From NCBI GenBank assembly GCA_020199775.1, contig JAIVJZ010000015.1, forward strand, positions 1 to 36,660: a DNA stretch of 36,660 nt, in the 5' to 3' direction. The position numbers and the translations under genes are program-made. Below the pieces are notes generated by a model. The model made no database searches. It worked only from the letters and a program-made list of their open reading frames with translations, and was not told where the DNA came from. Within the stretch, counting starts at the first letter, position 1, and each line of letters begins with the position of its first letter. The stretch is from Acidobacteriota bacterium (GTDB lineage Bacteria > Acidobacteriota > Blastocatellia > Pyrinomonadales > Pyrinomonadaceae). Below, piece by piece: positions 16,091 through 24,987 of the stretch.

Positions 16091-17170
16091 TGAATTCAAC
16101 TTGGAAGTGCAACTTTGAACTTAGTCAGTAAAGGGCAAGCTGCGATAGCATCAGTGCAGCAGTGCTACTTCAACGACCAAGCCAAAGGAAGCACCGATGA
16201 CCCGCTATCAGCAGCTCACCCAAGAGCAAAGATACCAGATTTACGCCTTGCAGAAAGCTACTTTCACGCTCACGCAGATTGCCTCAGAGATTGGCGTCCA
16301 TAAGAGTACTGTCTCGCGCAAGGTGCGCCGCAACCGTGGCGGGCGCGGTTATCGCCCCAAGCAGGCTCAGGAACTGACGACCGCCCGCAAACTCGCCGCC
16401 TCAACCCCGCGCATTGCCGCTGACACCTGGAGTCTGGTGGAATCGCGGTTGCGCGACGAGCAGTGGAGTCCCGAACAAATCTCCGGTTGGCTGCGCCAGC
16501 AACCGCAACCGTCAGTCAGCCATGAGCGCATCTACCAGCATGTCTATGCGGACAAGCGCGCGGGCGGCACGCTCTACACCCACTTGCGTTGGCAGAAGCA
16601 GCGGCGGAAACGCTATGGCTCTTACGACCGGCGCGGGCGGCTGCCGAACTGCCGCAGCATCGAGACGCGCCCCACAGTAGTGGATGCCAAGCGCCGCATC
16701 GGTGACTGGGAAGCCGACACGATCATCGGCAAGAATCATCAAGCCGCGATAGTAACGCTGACCGAGCGCAAGTCGAAACTCTTGCTGATGCAGCGGGTGG
16801 CGGACAAAACGGCGGCTGGCGTCGAGCAGGCCATGACCTCTCTCTGAGGTGAAGTGGCAGACCAGGTACATACCATTACGTCGGACAACGGACGCGAATT
16901 CGCCAACCATCAAGCGATTGCCGGGCAACTCAGGGCTGACTTCTACTTCGCCCATCCCTACTCGTCATGGGAGCGTGGCTTGAACGAGAACACCAATGGG
17001 CTGGTGCGGCAATACTTTCCCAAGCAGTGCGACTTCACCACGATTACGGATGAAGAGGTCAGGCAAGTCCAGCAACGGTTGAACTCGCGCCCACGCAAGA
17101 CGCTGGGCTTCCAGACTCCGCATCAGGTATTCTACAAACAATCACCTGTTGCACTTCGATGTTGAATCCA
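16091..17170 (+). mobile_element. IS30-family insertion sequence
   Basis: Terminal inverted repeats of about 23 bp lie at 16091-16113 (TGAATTCAAC, then GAAGTGCAAC) and 17148-17170 (GTTGCACTTC, then GTTGAATCCA on the plus strand). They match at about 20 of 23 positions. The 1080-bp element encodes one transposase, here broken by a stop. No obvious short target duplication is seen. Confidence 0.82.
16197..17165 (+). pseudogene. IS30-family transposase with an in-frame TGA
   Basis: ATG 16197 opens a frame with LTQEQRYQIYALQKATFTLTQIASEIGVHKSTVSRKVRRN, the IS30 N-terminal helix-turn-helix. The core has GDWEADTI (first Asp), SDNGREF (second Asp) and NENTNGLVRQYF (Glu). A TGA at 16845-16847 interrupts the same frame; the reading resumes without shift as GEVADQVHTI and runs to 17165. 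Joined, the protein is 322 residues, the usual family length. A single substitution explains the break. The truncated 216-residue product lacks two catalytic residues, so this copy should be inactive unless the stop is read through. Confidence 0.88.
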
Positions 17171-17693
17171 AGTCGCACTAAAAGAGTTGACTCTTTTAAT
17201 TGTCAGGAATATCCTCTCGCTGTTCGATAAAGCCACACGCTGGTAAGGTAAAATCTCTCACTTACCGCTGGGCTCGGGTGCCGCCGGAACGGGGTACTTT
17301 TGTAGGTTAGACGGGGGAGTTCCCAAATGTTCTGTTCCTCACCTACACAGTATTATTCCAAGTCGCCGTGTCGCAAGATAACGGTTTCAGCGGCCTTAAC
17401 GCGCCAACTTCCTCTCACTTCTAAGCGCACTTACCGATCCCGACTTCTTAATAAGATCATCATCTACCCGCGCCTGTTTCGATCCCTTGCGTCCAGATTT
17501 CTTATGCTGTTTTGATAGGCAACACATGTCGCCCTTATTTAGCTCCGCGATAGCGTTAATTTAGCTATGCGATAGCGTGACTAAGGTTCTCATATTGGCG
17601 GTAGGAAAATATGCTGCCGGACTTGATCGCTTCCAGAGAGCGGACACCGGCAGCCATCAGGGAAACTCAATACCAGACCAACCAAGAACTATT
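17171..17693. other. Intergenic region upstream of the radical SAM gene
   Basis: No gene is supported; a 62-codon frame at 17327 lacks coding character. It contains a hairpin GGTAAG with CTTACC near 17243-17267 and the tandem 22-bp repeats at 17537-17580. Confidence 0.4.
17537..17580 (+). promoter_or_regulatory. Two tandem 22-bp repeats containing a GCTAT-ATAGC dyad (operator candidate)
   Basis: 17537-17558 and 17559-17580 are direct copies with the shared core TTTAGCT, two variable bases, then GCGATAGCGT. The second copy contains GCTAT-GCG-ATAGC, a perfect 5-bp dyad; in the first copy one half-site is altered. Head-to-tail dyads about 115 bp before the maturase gene suggest a regulator binding site. 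Inference only. Confidence 0.5.
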
Positions 17694-19106
17694 ATGCTGA
17701 ATAAAACATCCTGCCATGTGCCTGTTGTCTCCGCAGAGCTTTTCATCATTCCGATGGAGACCGGCGAATACATAGTTTATGCCCCATTACGACGCGCGGC
17801 CTTTGTTGCGAATGCACGAGTGGTAAATTTTCTAGCAAATTTACAAGAAGGCTTCTTTGACGAAAATGCCGACCCGGATGGATATCTTGTTGAATTCCTG
17901 CGGCGATTGAAAATACTTGATGCAGGCTCTGAAACGCTGCCACTCACGATTTTTAGCGGAAACCCTGAACCCACATCGGTCACCCTGTTTTTAACAACAG
18001 CATGTAACCTTCGATGCACCTACTGTTACGCATCGGCTGGGGACACTCCGACAAAGGTCATGAGTTTAGATGTGGCTAAACGGGGCATTGATTTCGTAGC
18101 GGCGAACGCACTGAAACGCGGTGAAGATGCTTTTACAGTTACATATCACGGAGGCGGCGAGCCCACGGTTAATTGGCGGACCATGACGGAATCGCTCGCT
18201 TATGCGCGAGAAAAGGCCGCAGTGTTGAATGTGCGTGCAGAGGCTTTTGCCGGTAGCAACGGTGTACTCTCCGACTCACAAATAGACTGGATGATTGCCA
18301 ACCTAGACGGGGTCTCACTGTCATTCGACGGGTTGCCGGAAGTTCACGACACGCACCGGCTGACTATTTCCGGACAAGGCTCAAGCGAGCGAGTGATGCA
18401 CACAATGCATAGATTTGATGAGGTCGGATTCGAGTATGGCCTGAGGGTCACTGTCACGTCAGACCAGATTCATCTGCTGCCTGAGTCTATCGAATTCATC
18501 TGCTCGCGCTTTCATCCTACACGCATACAGGTTGAACCGTCCTATCAGATAGGACGCTGGCAGAACGCCCCCTCGTCCGAAACTGAGGAGTTCATAACAG
18601 CCTTTCGCGAAGCTCAACAACGCGCCGGGCGACACGACCAGGAGATATTCTTTTCCGCCGCGCGATTAGGCACTCTGACAAATCACTTTTGCGGTATTTC
18701 ACAGGATGGTTTTTCCCTTTCGCCCGACGGAAACGTTTCGGCATGTTACGAGGTCTTCTCCGAACAGAATACATGGGCCAAGACTTTCTTTTATGGTCGT
18801 CCCGATCAACAGAGTAAGGGATACAAATTCAATCTCCCCGTACTCAACAACCTGCGGAGCCAAGCCGTACAACATCGTGAATATTGTAAGGGTTGCTTTG
18901 CAAAGTGGACATGTGCGGGCGATTGCTATCACAAATCCCTGACGGCCAACGGGTCGGAAGAGTTTGCCGGTTCTGATCGTTGCCACATCACGCGTGAACT
19001 AACCAAAGATCAAATACTCGCACGGATCGCCAACTCAGGCGGTGTTTTCTGGTACGAGCCCCCCGCGCCCGAGGCGAGTGTTCAAGTAGCAGGTAAGGAG
19101 ATTTAG
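17694..19106 (+). CDS. Radical SAM/SPASM peptide or protein maturase
   Basis: I start at ATG 17694; a GTG at 17577 adds 39 residues without similarity and overlaps the tandem repeats. No strong ribosome site is visible. Residues 5-90 form an N-terminal recognition-type domain (ELFIIPMETGEYIVYAPLRR). The radical SAM core carries C104-x3-C108-x2-C111 (TACNLRCTYCYA), the 4Fe-4S ligands that cleave S-adenosylmethionine, with the HGGGEP glycine-rich SAM contact after it. A C-terminal SPASM domain has Cys at 333, 351, 398, 401, 407, 411 and 430, the full seven-Cys pattern for two auxiliary clusters. Such enzymes form thioether, C-C or other crosslinks in ribosomally made peptides, or activate sulfatases. 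The next gene starts 2 nt after the stop and is its likely substrate or partner. Confidence 0.85.
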   Translation: MLNKTSCHVPVVSAELFIIPMETGEYIVYAPLRRAAFVANARVVNFLANLQEGFFDENADPDGYLVEFLRRLKILDAGSETLPLTIFSGNPEPTSVTLFLTTACNLRCTYCYASAGDTPTKVMSLDVAKRGIDFVAANALKRGEDAFTVTYHGGGEPTVNWRTMTESLAYAREKAAVLNVRAEAFAGSNGVLSDSQIDWMIANLDGVSLSFDGLPEVHDTHRLTISGQGSSERVMHTMHRFDEVGFEYGLRVTVTSDQIHLLPESIEFICSRFHPTRIQVEPSYQIGRWQNAPSSETEEFITAFREAQQRAGRHDQEIFFSAARLGTLTNHFCGISQDGFSLSPDGNVSACYEVFSEQNTWAKTFFYGRPDQQSKGYKFNLPVLNNLRSQAVQHREYCKGCFAKWTCAGDCYHKSLTANGSEEFAGSDRCHITRELTKDQILARIANSGGVFWYEPPAPEASVQVAGKEI

Positions 19107-19108
19107 CC

Positions 19109-20227
19109 ATGAAATTAGAGAAACCAAACTTCAAGCTCACCCGCCTTGCCGAGGAAGATTTGAGCCAAGTGCCTGAGATAGTGTCGGTGGCACCCACAAT
19201 CACCGACACACAGATAGACCGACGCCGCTTCCTGGGAACTAGTATCGGTGCCGCCGCCGCACTGTTCTTTCTCGGATATGAACCGGCTAACGCGACGCCG
19301 TTTATAACGTCTGTAAACTCATCGACGGCAACATCCGGAATGGGCGTGACGGTTTTGGGCGTCACCTCCGACGGCAAGAATCTCATATCCGTCTCTGATT
19401 CAGACACAATATCCCTCTGGTCTCTGCCGGAAGGCCAACTGCTACATACTAGGCAGATCGATAGTAGCTTGGGCAATGTTCCCCACGTCATCACGTCGCC
19501 GGATCGCTCTCGTGCGGCTCAAGTCGATGCGGGACAGTTCATGCTCTTGGCACTATCGGGAGGACTTTTACCGACTCGCCTGCGCGAGAGGCTTGCGGGC
19601 GAAGAGGTAAAGGCTCTAAGCGCCACGCCTGATGGCAAAATACTCGCCTGCGCCTCCGGCAACAGGATCGACGTGTGGTTGTTACCGGACGACGCACCAT
19701 TGGCGACGCGCCACATTAATGGAGGCGAGGCCAAAGCTCTGGCGATGAACTCCAATTGCAGCAGGCTGGTCGCCGGATCCGGCGATGGAACTATTCTAGG
19801 TTGGGATTTGGGCGAGTCTAGATCGGCAAATGGACGAAGGAGACATCATAGCAACAGCCCTTCGCTCATCATCACTCGGGAGGAACAACTGCTTGCATTG
19901 GCAGGAAGCGCCGAAGCTGTCTCCGGCTCGTATTCGTCAACGGATCACCGGGGGAACAATCTGCCTGCTCAAAGCATGCCGCAAGCTCTGGCTCTGACAC
20001 CGGACGGCGAGACTCTGTCGGTTGGGTACAGCAATGGGGCAATTCTCCTTTGGAGTCCGGCGCAGACTGGCAGGGGTAGAAGACGGCGCGGGGCCAAGCC
20101 AAGATGTCGAGGCTGCTTAACACCCGCACCCGGAAGAGGACGCGGCAGGACAGAAAGGAGACGGTGCACTTCCGACCCGATTCCTCCTGGAATGGTATGC
20201 ACGTGTAATTGTGTGCGAGTGCGGTGA
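19109..20227 (+). CDS. Tat-signal WD40-like beta-propeller protein with Cys-rich C-terminal tail (candidate maturase substrate)
   Basis: ATG 19109 has AAGGAG upstream and lies 2 nt from the maturase stop, so the two are co-transcribed. Residues 1-37 form a long polar leader. DRRRFLGTSIGAAAALFFLG (37-56) is a twin-arginine signal. From about 75 to 320 the sequence repeats the WD40-like pattern (VTSDGKNLISVSDSDTISLWSL; ATPDGKILACASGNRIDVWLL; LTPDGETLSVGYSNGAILLWS). The last 50 residues are Arg- and Gly-rich and end CTSDPIPPGMVCTCNCVRVR, with Cys at 353, 364, 366 and 368. A terminal CTCNC cluster on a protein encoded beside a SPASM enzyme suggests that the tail is modified. Part of the Arg-rich linker could come from a frameshift, so the exact tail needs confirmation. 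Confidence 0.7.
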   Translation: MKLEKPNFKLTRLAEEDLSQVPEIVSVAPTITDTQIDRRRFLGTSIGAAAALFFLGYEPANATPFITSVNSSTATSGMGVTVLGVTSDGKNLISVSDSDTISLWSLPEGQLLHTRQIDSSLGNVPHVITSPDRSRAAQVDAGQFMLLALSGGLLPTRLRERLAGEEVKALSATPDGKILACASGNRIDVWLLPDDAPLATRHINGGEAKALAMNSNCSRLVAGSGDGTILGWDLGESRSANGRRRHHSNSPSLIITREEQLLALAGSAEAVSGSYSSTDHRGNNLPAQSMPQALALTPDGETLSVGYSNGAILLWSPAQTGRGRRRRGAKPRCRGCLTPAPGRGRGRTERRRCTSDPIPPGMVCTCNCVRVR

Positions 20228-20249
20228 CGGCCTGTTGCTACTCAGCATT

Positions 20250-23200
20250 TCACTCAAACTGACCGCGCAACTGCGCCAAGTGCTCAAGCGCCCGGGTCGC
20301 GCCCGGACTATCAATCTTAGTGTAAAGTTCGACTGCAGACTCAGCATAACTGATGGCCTTAGCCTGTTCGTCAGGTTCTTTGAAAGTCAGGCTGAGATTG
20401 TAACAGGAGTTTGCCTGACTGCGCAGGTCTCCCAGCTCGACAGCCAGTTTCAAGGCGCGCTCGTGACACCCGCGAGCCAGGGCGTACTTCCCCGTCTCCA
20501 CATAAATAGTGCCCATATCACTTAGCGCCTGATATTCCCCCTCACGGTTGCCGATTTTACGGGCGAGACTGATGCTCTGTTGGAGAAGTTTCATTGCGCG
20601 GTCTATCCTATCCATGTCGGCGTAAGCGTTGCCCATGTTGCTCAGCGTCTCGCATTCTCTCCGGCGGTCTTCCATCTTGCGGGCAAGGGCTAGAGCCTCT
20701 TTATAAAGGCCGATGGCGCGCTCGCTCTCGCCCATCTCGGCATAAACATTAGCCAGGTTATTTAACGAAGCGCTGATGCTACGCCTGTCGCCCAACTCAC
20801 GCATGATGGCTAAATCCTGCTGATAACAGTCCGCAGCGCGATCTAGATCATCTGAGTCGGCATAAACATTACCCATGCCGCTCAACGACTGGCCCTCACT
20901 TTGGCGGTCGTTAATTCGGCGCGCCAGACTTAATGCTTGCTCGTAGAGTTCGATAGCCCGGTCGAACTCTTCCAGACATTCATAAGCATCGCCCAGATCA
21001 ATTAGTCCTAGGCACTCATCAGTGTGATCGGCTATCCGGCGCGACATGTCGAGTCGCCGCTCATATAGTTCGATGGCGCGATGCACATCCCCCAGATCAA
21101 CATAAAGATCACCCAAGTTGTTAAGCATCAGAGCTTCGCAAGTGTAATCTTCGATCCTGCGCGCGTTATCCAGAGCCTGCTCATAAAACTCTATCGCGCG
21201 GCGCATCTCGCCCAGGTTGGCGTGGGCATCGCCTAGGTGGCTTAAGGTCGCATTTTCCTCGCGCGGGTTACCTATCTCTCGTGCGATGAGAAGAGACTGC
21301 TGGTATAGGTCTATAGCGCGAGCAATCTCGCTTAATTCAGCATAGGCGCTACCTAGGCTGCGCAATGCCCGACATTGCCCCGGAAGATGATTGAGGCTGC
21401 GAGTGATGCCGAGCCATTGGTCGTAGTATTCGAGGGCGCGGCGTACCCGGCCTGCTTCACAACAGGCACGACCCAATGCCCCTAAAAGATCACCGATGAG
21501 ATATTGGTCCCCCTCCCTGCGCGCCACGACCAAAGCCTCTTTATAAAACTTGAGAGACTTTTGATGTTCGCCCAGGTCGGTGTAAGCCAATCCGATGTTT
21601 CTCAAGTGATCTGCCTCGACCGCAGCGTTCCCCATGCGTCGGGTAGCAACCAGAGCACTCTCTAACCACTCTATTCGCTCAAGTGGGGACTGTCTTAGAC
21701 CGAGCAGATCAGCCCCCGCGCAGGGGTAGTCGCTGCACAACAGAGCGGCATCTTTATCCGTGTCAATGTGCTTCTTAGCCCAAGCTCGTCCCGTCTCGAT
21801 GTTGCTCCATTCTGTGTCAAACTGGAGTAACCCACTATTAAGGGACTGCCCCCCCTGTATGTAGAAGTCGTTGGCCGCTCGGAGTACGCCCGCGTAGAAT
21901 GTCGAGTGGCGTTTAGCTGCCATGCTGCCTTCCGGCGGGGCTAAACGCTTACCTGCAAACAAACGCATCAGATCGTGCAAACGATAGCGACGAGTTTCTC
22001 CGTCATACAAGACTAAGCTACGCCGCACTAAATTAGTGAGATGGGCGTGGCCGGCATCCTCGCATACTACTTCTTCAGACTTGTCGTCAAACGATGAGGG
22101 GAAGACCGAGAGTTCCCTGAAAACACGCGCAGTTTCCGGTAGCAAATTCGCATAACTCAAATTGAATGATGCCTCGACGCCGATGTCCACACCTTCAACT
22201 CCGATGTTCTTTAATCGTGTACGTTCGTCACTTAATTGTTTGACATAGTCCTCAGGCTCTAAATTAATCGTGACATTCAACAAACTGCCCGCGGCACGGA
22301 TAGCCAAAGGCAGGCGACCACATAATGAACAGATCTGACGGGCAATATCGGGAGGCGTGCGCTTAGAGATACCGGTTAATAATTTGCGAGCCTCCTCAGT
22401 GGTTAACTGTTCAAGTTGAACACTCTTCATCCCTTCTAACGACAGTATGTCGCGCGACGTGATCAGCAGCCCGCAGCCTCGCGGCGGGACTAGCAGCTTG
22501 ATCTGAGACCTATCCGCAACGTTGTCGAGTAAAATCAGCACCCGCTTGCCACTTAATCTACTCTGATACAGATTAGACAGCCCGTTAACATCTTCAGGTA
22601 ATTTCTCTTCGCGTCTGCCAAAGATGCGTAAAAATTCGGCGAGGGCGTCGGCAGGATCGACAGGAATCGCGTCCGCGCCGCGCATGTCGAGAAAAAGCTG
22701 TGCTTCGGAGTATTCGGCACGCAGCTTCTCGGCCACACTCAGGGCAAGTTCTGTTTTGCCGATCCCGCCCATGCCGTTGATGCCTGCGATTGCCCCGCCT
22801 CGCAGTGCTTTAACCAACAGGCTAATTTCGTGCCTGCGGCCGATGAAGTCTCGAACCGGCGAGCGTATCTGATATAAGTCCTCGGCTTGAACGGCGCCCT
22901 TGTGAGATGCAGGCTTCTTCCACTCTAATGGCTTAATAAGATTAGAGAGGGAGCGCCACCCCGCAGCCCAAGCAGAAAGTGGCACAAGGTAAGCCTCACG
23001 CGCAGCGACGGCAGATTCCCCACGAGCGAAATGTGCCAACCCGAGAACACCTTCCTCACAGAGAATGACTGCCCCGCTAATTCCTTCTCTGGCATCGCTC
23101 GCACCTCCCAGCCGAAAGGCAAAAGGGATTCGATACTGGTCAGGCGAGGATGGCATTCTGCATGGCCCTGTGGGCTTCACTTGAAGCGGCGTGCTGGCTC

Positions 23201-23609
23201 CAACCTCGGCCCCAAAGTTATTAGGCGCTAAGTAGGTCAGCCCGATTGCACGCAAAGCGCCCGTATAACTGGCAGGGTCTACAGCAAGTAGCAGCGGATT
23301 GTTTTTGAGCCGAACCCGCTCAGATCTAAGTACGACTGCGTCCATCGCTGGGCGTGAGCGTTCTTCGTCATAACGTGCCCGGATAGGCTCCCCAAGAAGA
23401 GGCTCTCCCAGATCGCCAGAAGTTTGTGGCATTCTGAAGTAGAGGTTATCCGTCCCGAGCGGAGCGATCACATGATGGCATGTGAGGATGACGGAGCCTT
23501 CGCCTTTCAGAACCAGTAGAAGCCCCTGTCCGTGATGAGTACCTGCACTATCACAGATATATACCGTTGCGAGTCTCGCCGCTTCAAGGCCACCCTTTAC
23601 CCTAACCAT
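20250..23609 (-). CDS. STAND NTPase: trypsin-like protease, NB-ARC and eleven TPR units
   Basis: A 1119-residue multidomain protein. Residues 10-220 are a trypsin-like serine protease with H46 (ILTCHHVIA), D90 (RPAMDAVVLRS) and S178 (REGISGAVI), so the triad appears intact. Residues 255-440 are an NB-ARC ATPase: Walker A GMGGIGKT (279-286), Walker B VLILLDN (357-363), sensor LLITSRD, and GRLPLA (431-436). A winged-helix region follows (LYDGETRRYRLHDLMRLFA). From about 660 to the end there are eleven consecutive 40-residue TPR units of the A-x-E-L-Y-E-Q-A-L type. STAND proteins of this kind sense a trigger through the repeats, oligomerise through the ATPase and activate the N-terminal effector, here a protease. 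It starts 2 nt after the Trypco1 gene stop, so the pair forms an operon. No membrane segment is seen. Confidence 0.9.
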   Translation of the reverse strand: MVRVKGGLEAARLATVYICDSAGTHHGQGLLLVLKGEGSVILTCHHVIAPLGTDNLYFRMPQTSGDLGEPLLGEPIRARYDEERSRPAMDAVVLRSERVRLKNNPLLLAVDPASYTGALRAIGLTYLAPNNFGAEVGASTPLQVKPTGPCRMPSSPDQYRIPFAFRLGGASDAREGISGAVILCEEGVLGLAHFARGESAVAAREAYLVPLSAWAAGWRSLSNLIKPLEWKKPASHKGAVQAEDLYQIRSPVRDFIGRRHEISLLVKALRGGAIAGINGMGGIGKTELALSVAEKLRAEYSEAQLFLDMRGADAIPVDPADALAEFLRIFGRREEKLPEDVNGLSNLYQSRLSGKRVLILLDNVADRSQIKLLVPPRGCGLLITSRDILSLEGMKSVQLEQLTTEEARKLLTGISKRTPPDIARQICSLCGRLPLAIRAAGSLLNVTINLEPEDYVKQLSDERTRLKNIGVEGVDIGVEASFNLSYANLLPETARVFRELSVFPSSFDDKSEEVVCEDAGHAHLTNLVRRSLVLYDGETRRYRLHDLMRLFAGKRLAPPEGSMAAKRHSTFYAGVLRAANDFYIQGGQSLNSGLLQFDTEWSNIETGRAWAKKHIDTDKDAALLCSDYPCAGADLLGLRQSPLERIEWLESALVATRRMGNAAVEADHLRNIGLAYTDLGEHQKSLKFYKEALVVARREGDQYLIGDLLGALGRACCEAGRVRRALEYYDQWLGITRSLNHLPGQCRALRSLGSAYAELSEIARAIDLYQQSLLIAREIGNPREENATLSHLGDAHANLGEMRRAIEFYEQALDNARRIEDYTCEALMLNNLGDLYVDLGDVHRAIELYERRLDMSRRIADHTDECLGLIDLGDAYECLEEFDRAIELYEQALSLARRINDRQSEGQSLSGMGNVYADSDDLDRAADCYQQDLAIMRELGDRRSISASLNNLANVYAEMGESERAIGLYKEALALARKMEDRRRECETLSNMGNAYADMDRIDRAMKLLQQSISLARKIGNREGEYQALSDMGTIYVETGKYALARGCHERALKLAVELGDLRSQANSCYNLSLTFKEPDEQAKAISYAESAVELYTKIDSPGATRALEHLAQLRGQFE

Positions 23610-23611
23610 AT

Positions 23612-24043
23612 TTACTTGTTTGCAGATTGCACAGGGTCAGTGGCGGCCAGCTGTTTCCAGACCGCCTTCACTTTGAGCCCTGTCTGTAAACCATGCTCCG
23701 CGGTAACGAAGATGGGAATCAGCGCCCCCTTTGCCTTTGCATCGAAGGTTAAAGAGAATTCGACCTCGACCTCCTTGGGCATGGCTTTACCGGCGAGTTG
23801 TTCCACACGCTCACCAACAACGCGCACGCACTCCTTTAGCACTTCGACGGCTGTTTCGAATACTTGCTTAGGGTTTGGCGCGACCGGGTAGATGTCGTCG
23901 CCGACCTCCATCGGAGCGGCCTCGCCAAAGTGCTCAACATACACCACAGCATTACCGATCTGCATCGGGATAAGTTTACGTCCGGTCGGGGATTCGGGTG
24001 AAGTCTTCGTAGAAAGCCCCCCCGGTCTGATTTCGTCTTCCAT
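23612..24043 (-). CDS. Trypsin-co-occurring domain (Trypco1, CU044_2847-like) protein
   Basis: A 143-residue protein, ATG 24041-24043 with GAGGAC upstream. The core reads GNAVVYVEHFGEA, then KQVFETAVEVLKECVRVVGERVEQL, then MPKEVEVEFSLTFDAKAKGALIPIFVTAEHGLQTGLKVKAVW. The P-x-E-V-E-V-E-F-x-L-x-F-x-A-K-A-x-G-A strand pair is what I recall as the signature of Trypco1, a small domain described as accompanying trypsin-type effectors in NTP-dependent conflict systems. It precedes exactly such a protein here. The role is probably as regulator, adaptor or inhibitor of the protease/STAND partner. Family assignment is by recall of the motif. Confidence 0.75.
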   Translation of the reverse strand: MEDEIRPGGLSTKTSPESPTGRKLIPMQIGNAVVYVEHFGEAAPMEVGDDIYPVAPNPKQVFETAVEVLKECVRVVGERVEQLAGKAMPKEVEVEFSLTFDAKAKGALIPIFVTAEHGLQTGLKVKAVWKQLAATDPVQSANK

Positions 24044-24175
24044 AATTTGTCCTCATGAAACAGATGTACCTGCACCTACGCCTTTGGAAGCGTTTAGGGA
24101 AGAACTTTATTTCTGAAATAGCCAGGTGAGCTATAACTTTCCGGAGCTGACGGAAACCCCGTTCTCAACCTCTAG

Positions 24176-24849
24176 AGCCTGTTATGAACTATGAGCCATG
24201 ACTTCAACAAAGCGTTTGAGCATCAGCACGGCGAATGTCAAGAAGTGCAGTCCTGCAAGCGTGTCTGGAAGACGTTCATAGTCGCGTGCCAAACGCCTGA
24301 AGCGCGCCGCCCAGCCGAACGTGCGCTCGACAACCCAACGACGCGGCAACAGGATGAACCCTTTTTTCGCCTCTGCGAGTTTGACCACTTCCAGCCGGAT
24401 GGCATAAGCCTGCGATTCTTCAGCCGCTACAGTGCCCGTATAGCCTTGATCAACGAACGCCAGTTCGACGTTTTCGCCCGTGACCTGTTGGACTCTGTCC
24501 GCCAAATCTCCCACTTGCGCGCGGTCTTGTTCGTCTGCCGACGTGACCCGCAACGCCGGCAAGTTGCCCGGCGTATCAACGACGATGTGCGTCTTGCCGC
24601 CCTCGCGTCGCTTGGCTCCGTCGTAAGCCGCGCGCCCGCCCGACTCCGGCGTGGATTGCAGGGCCGCCCGCACGATCCAACGCAAGCCGTTAAAGACTTC
24701 GCGCAAAGAGTGTTCACGTTGTGGCGCATCTTCAGTCATCAAGGTCAAGTAAGGAGCGACGAATGCCCATTCATCGTCGCTGACATCGCTTGGATATGGT
24801 TTTCGGCTCATCCGCCGAAATTATCACATCTGAAAGTTCATAACAGGCT
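24176..24849 (-). mobile_element. IS5-family element, internally deleted, in a CTAG target
   Basis: Perfect ends AGCCTGTTATGAACT (24176-24190) and AGTTCATAACAGGCT (24835-24849) are flanked on both sides by CTAG (24172-24175 and 24850-24853), fitting the YTAR duplication known for IS5. At 674 bp it is shorter than autonomous relatives, in line with the deletion in its transposase. Confidence 0.88.
24182..24811 (-). pseudogene. IS5-family transposase lacking the first catalytic Asp
   Basis: The 209-residue frame begins MSRKPYPSDVSDDEWAFVAP, typical of this IS5 subgroup. At about residue 50 it jumps from NGLRWIVRAA to LQSTPESGGRAAYDGAKRR. Full-length relatives have some 60 residues between these points, ending in the LDS motif that supplies the first catalytic Asp. 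The second Asp (AFVDQGYTG) and the Glu (RWVVERTFGW) remain. The deletion kept the frame, so the ORF looks intact but the enzyme should be dead. The copy could still be moved by a complete relative because its ends are perfect. Confidence 0.85.
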
Positions 24850-24987
24850 CTAGTGCGTGAACAACCGTGACCGAACCGTCAGCGAGCAGCCCTTCCAAGA
24901 TGCACCGCCCGACCAGCCTTGTGGCGCTAGCCAACGCCACGATTCTAGTAGGTGACCCGTCCGTGCTGAGAGGAGAGATGTCCCCCA

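Noticed and set aside
16845..16847. Selenocysteine or recoded TGA in the IS30 transposase
   Set aside because: No reason for selenocysteine at this site and no SECIS examined; a simple nonsense mutation is enough.
24191..24853. 220-codon plus-strand frame over the IS5 element
   Set aside because: Antisense of the transposase and spans both inverted repeats.
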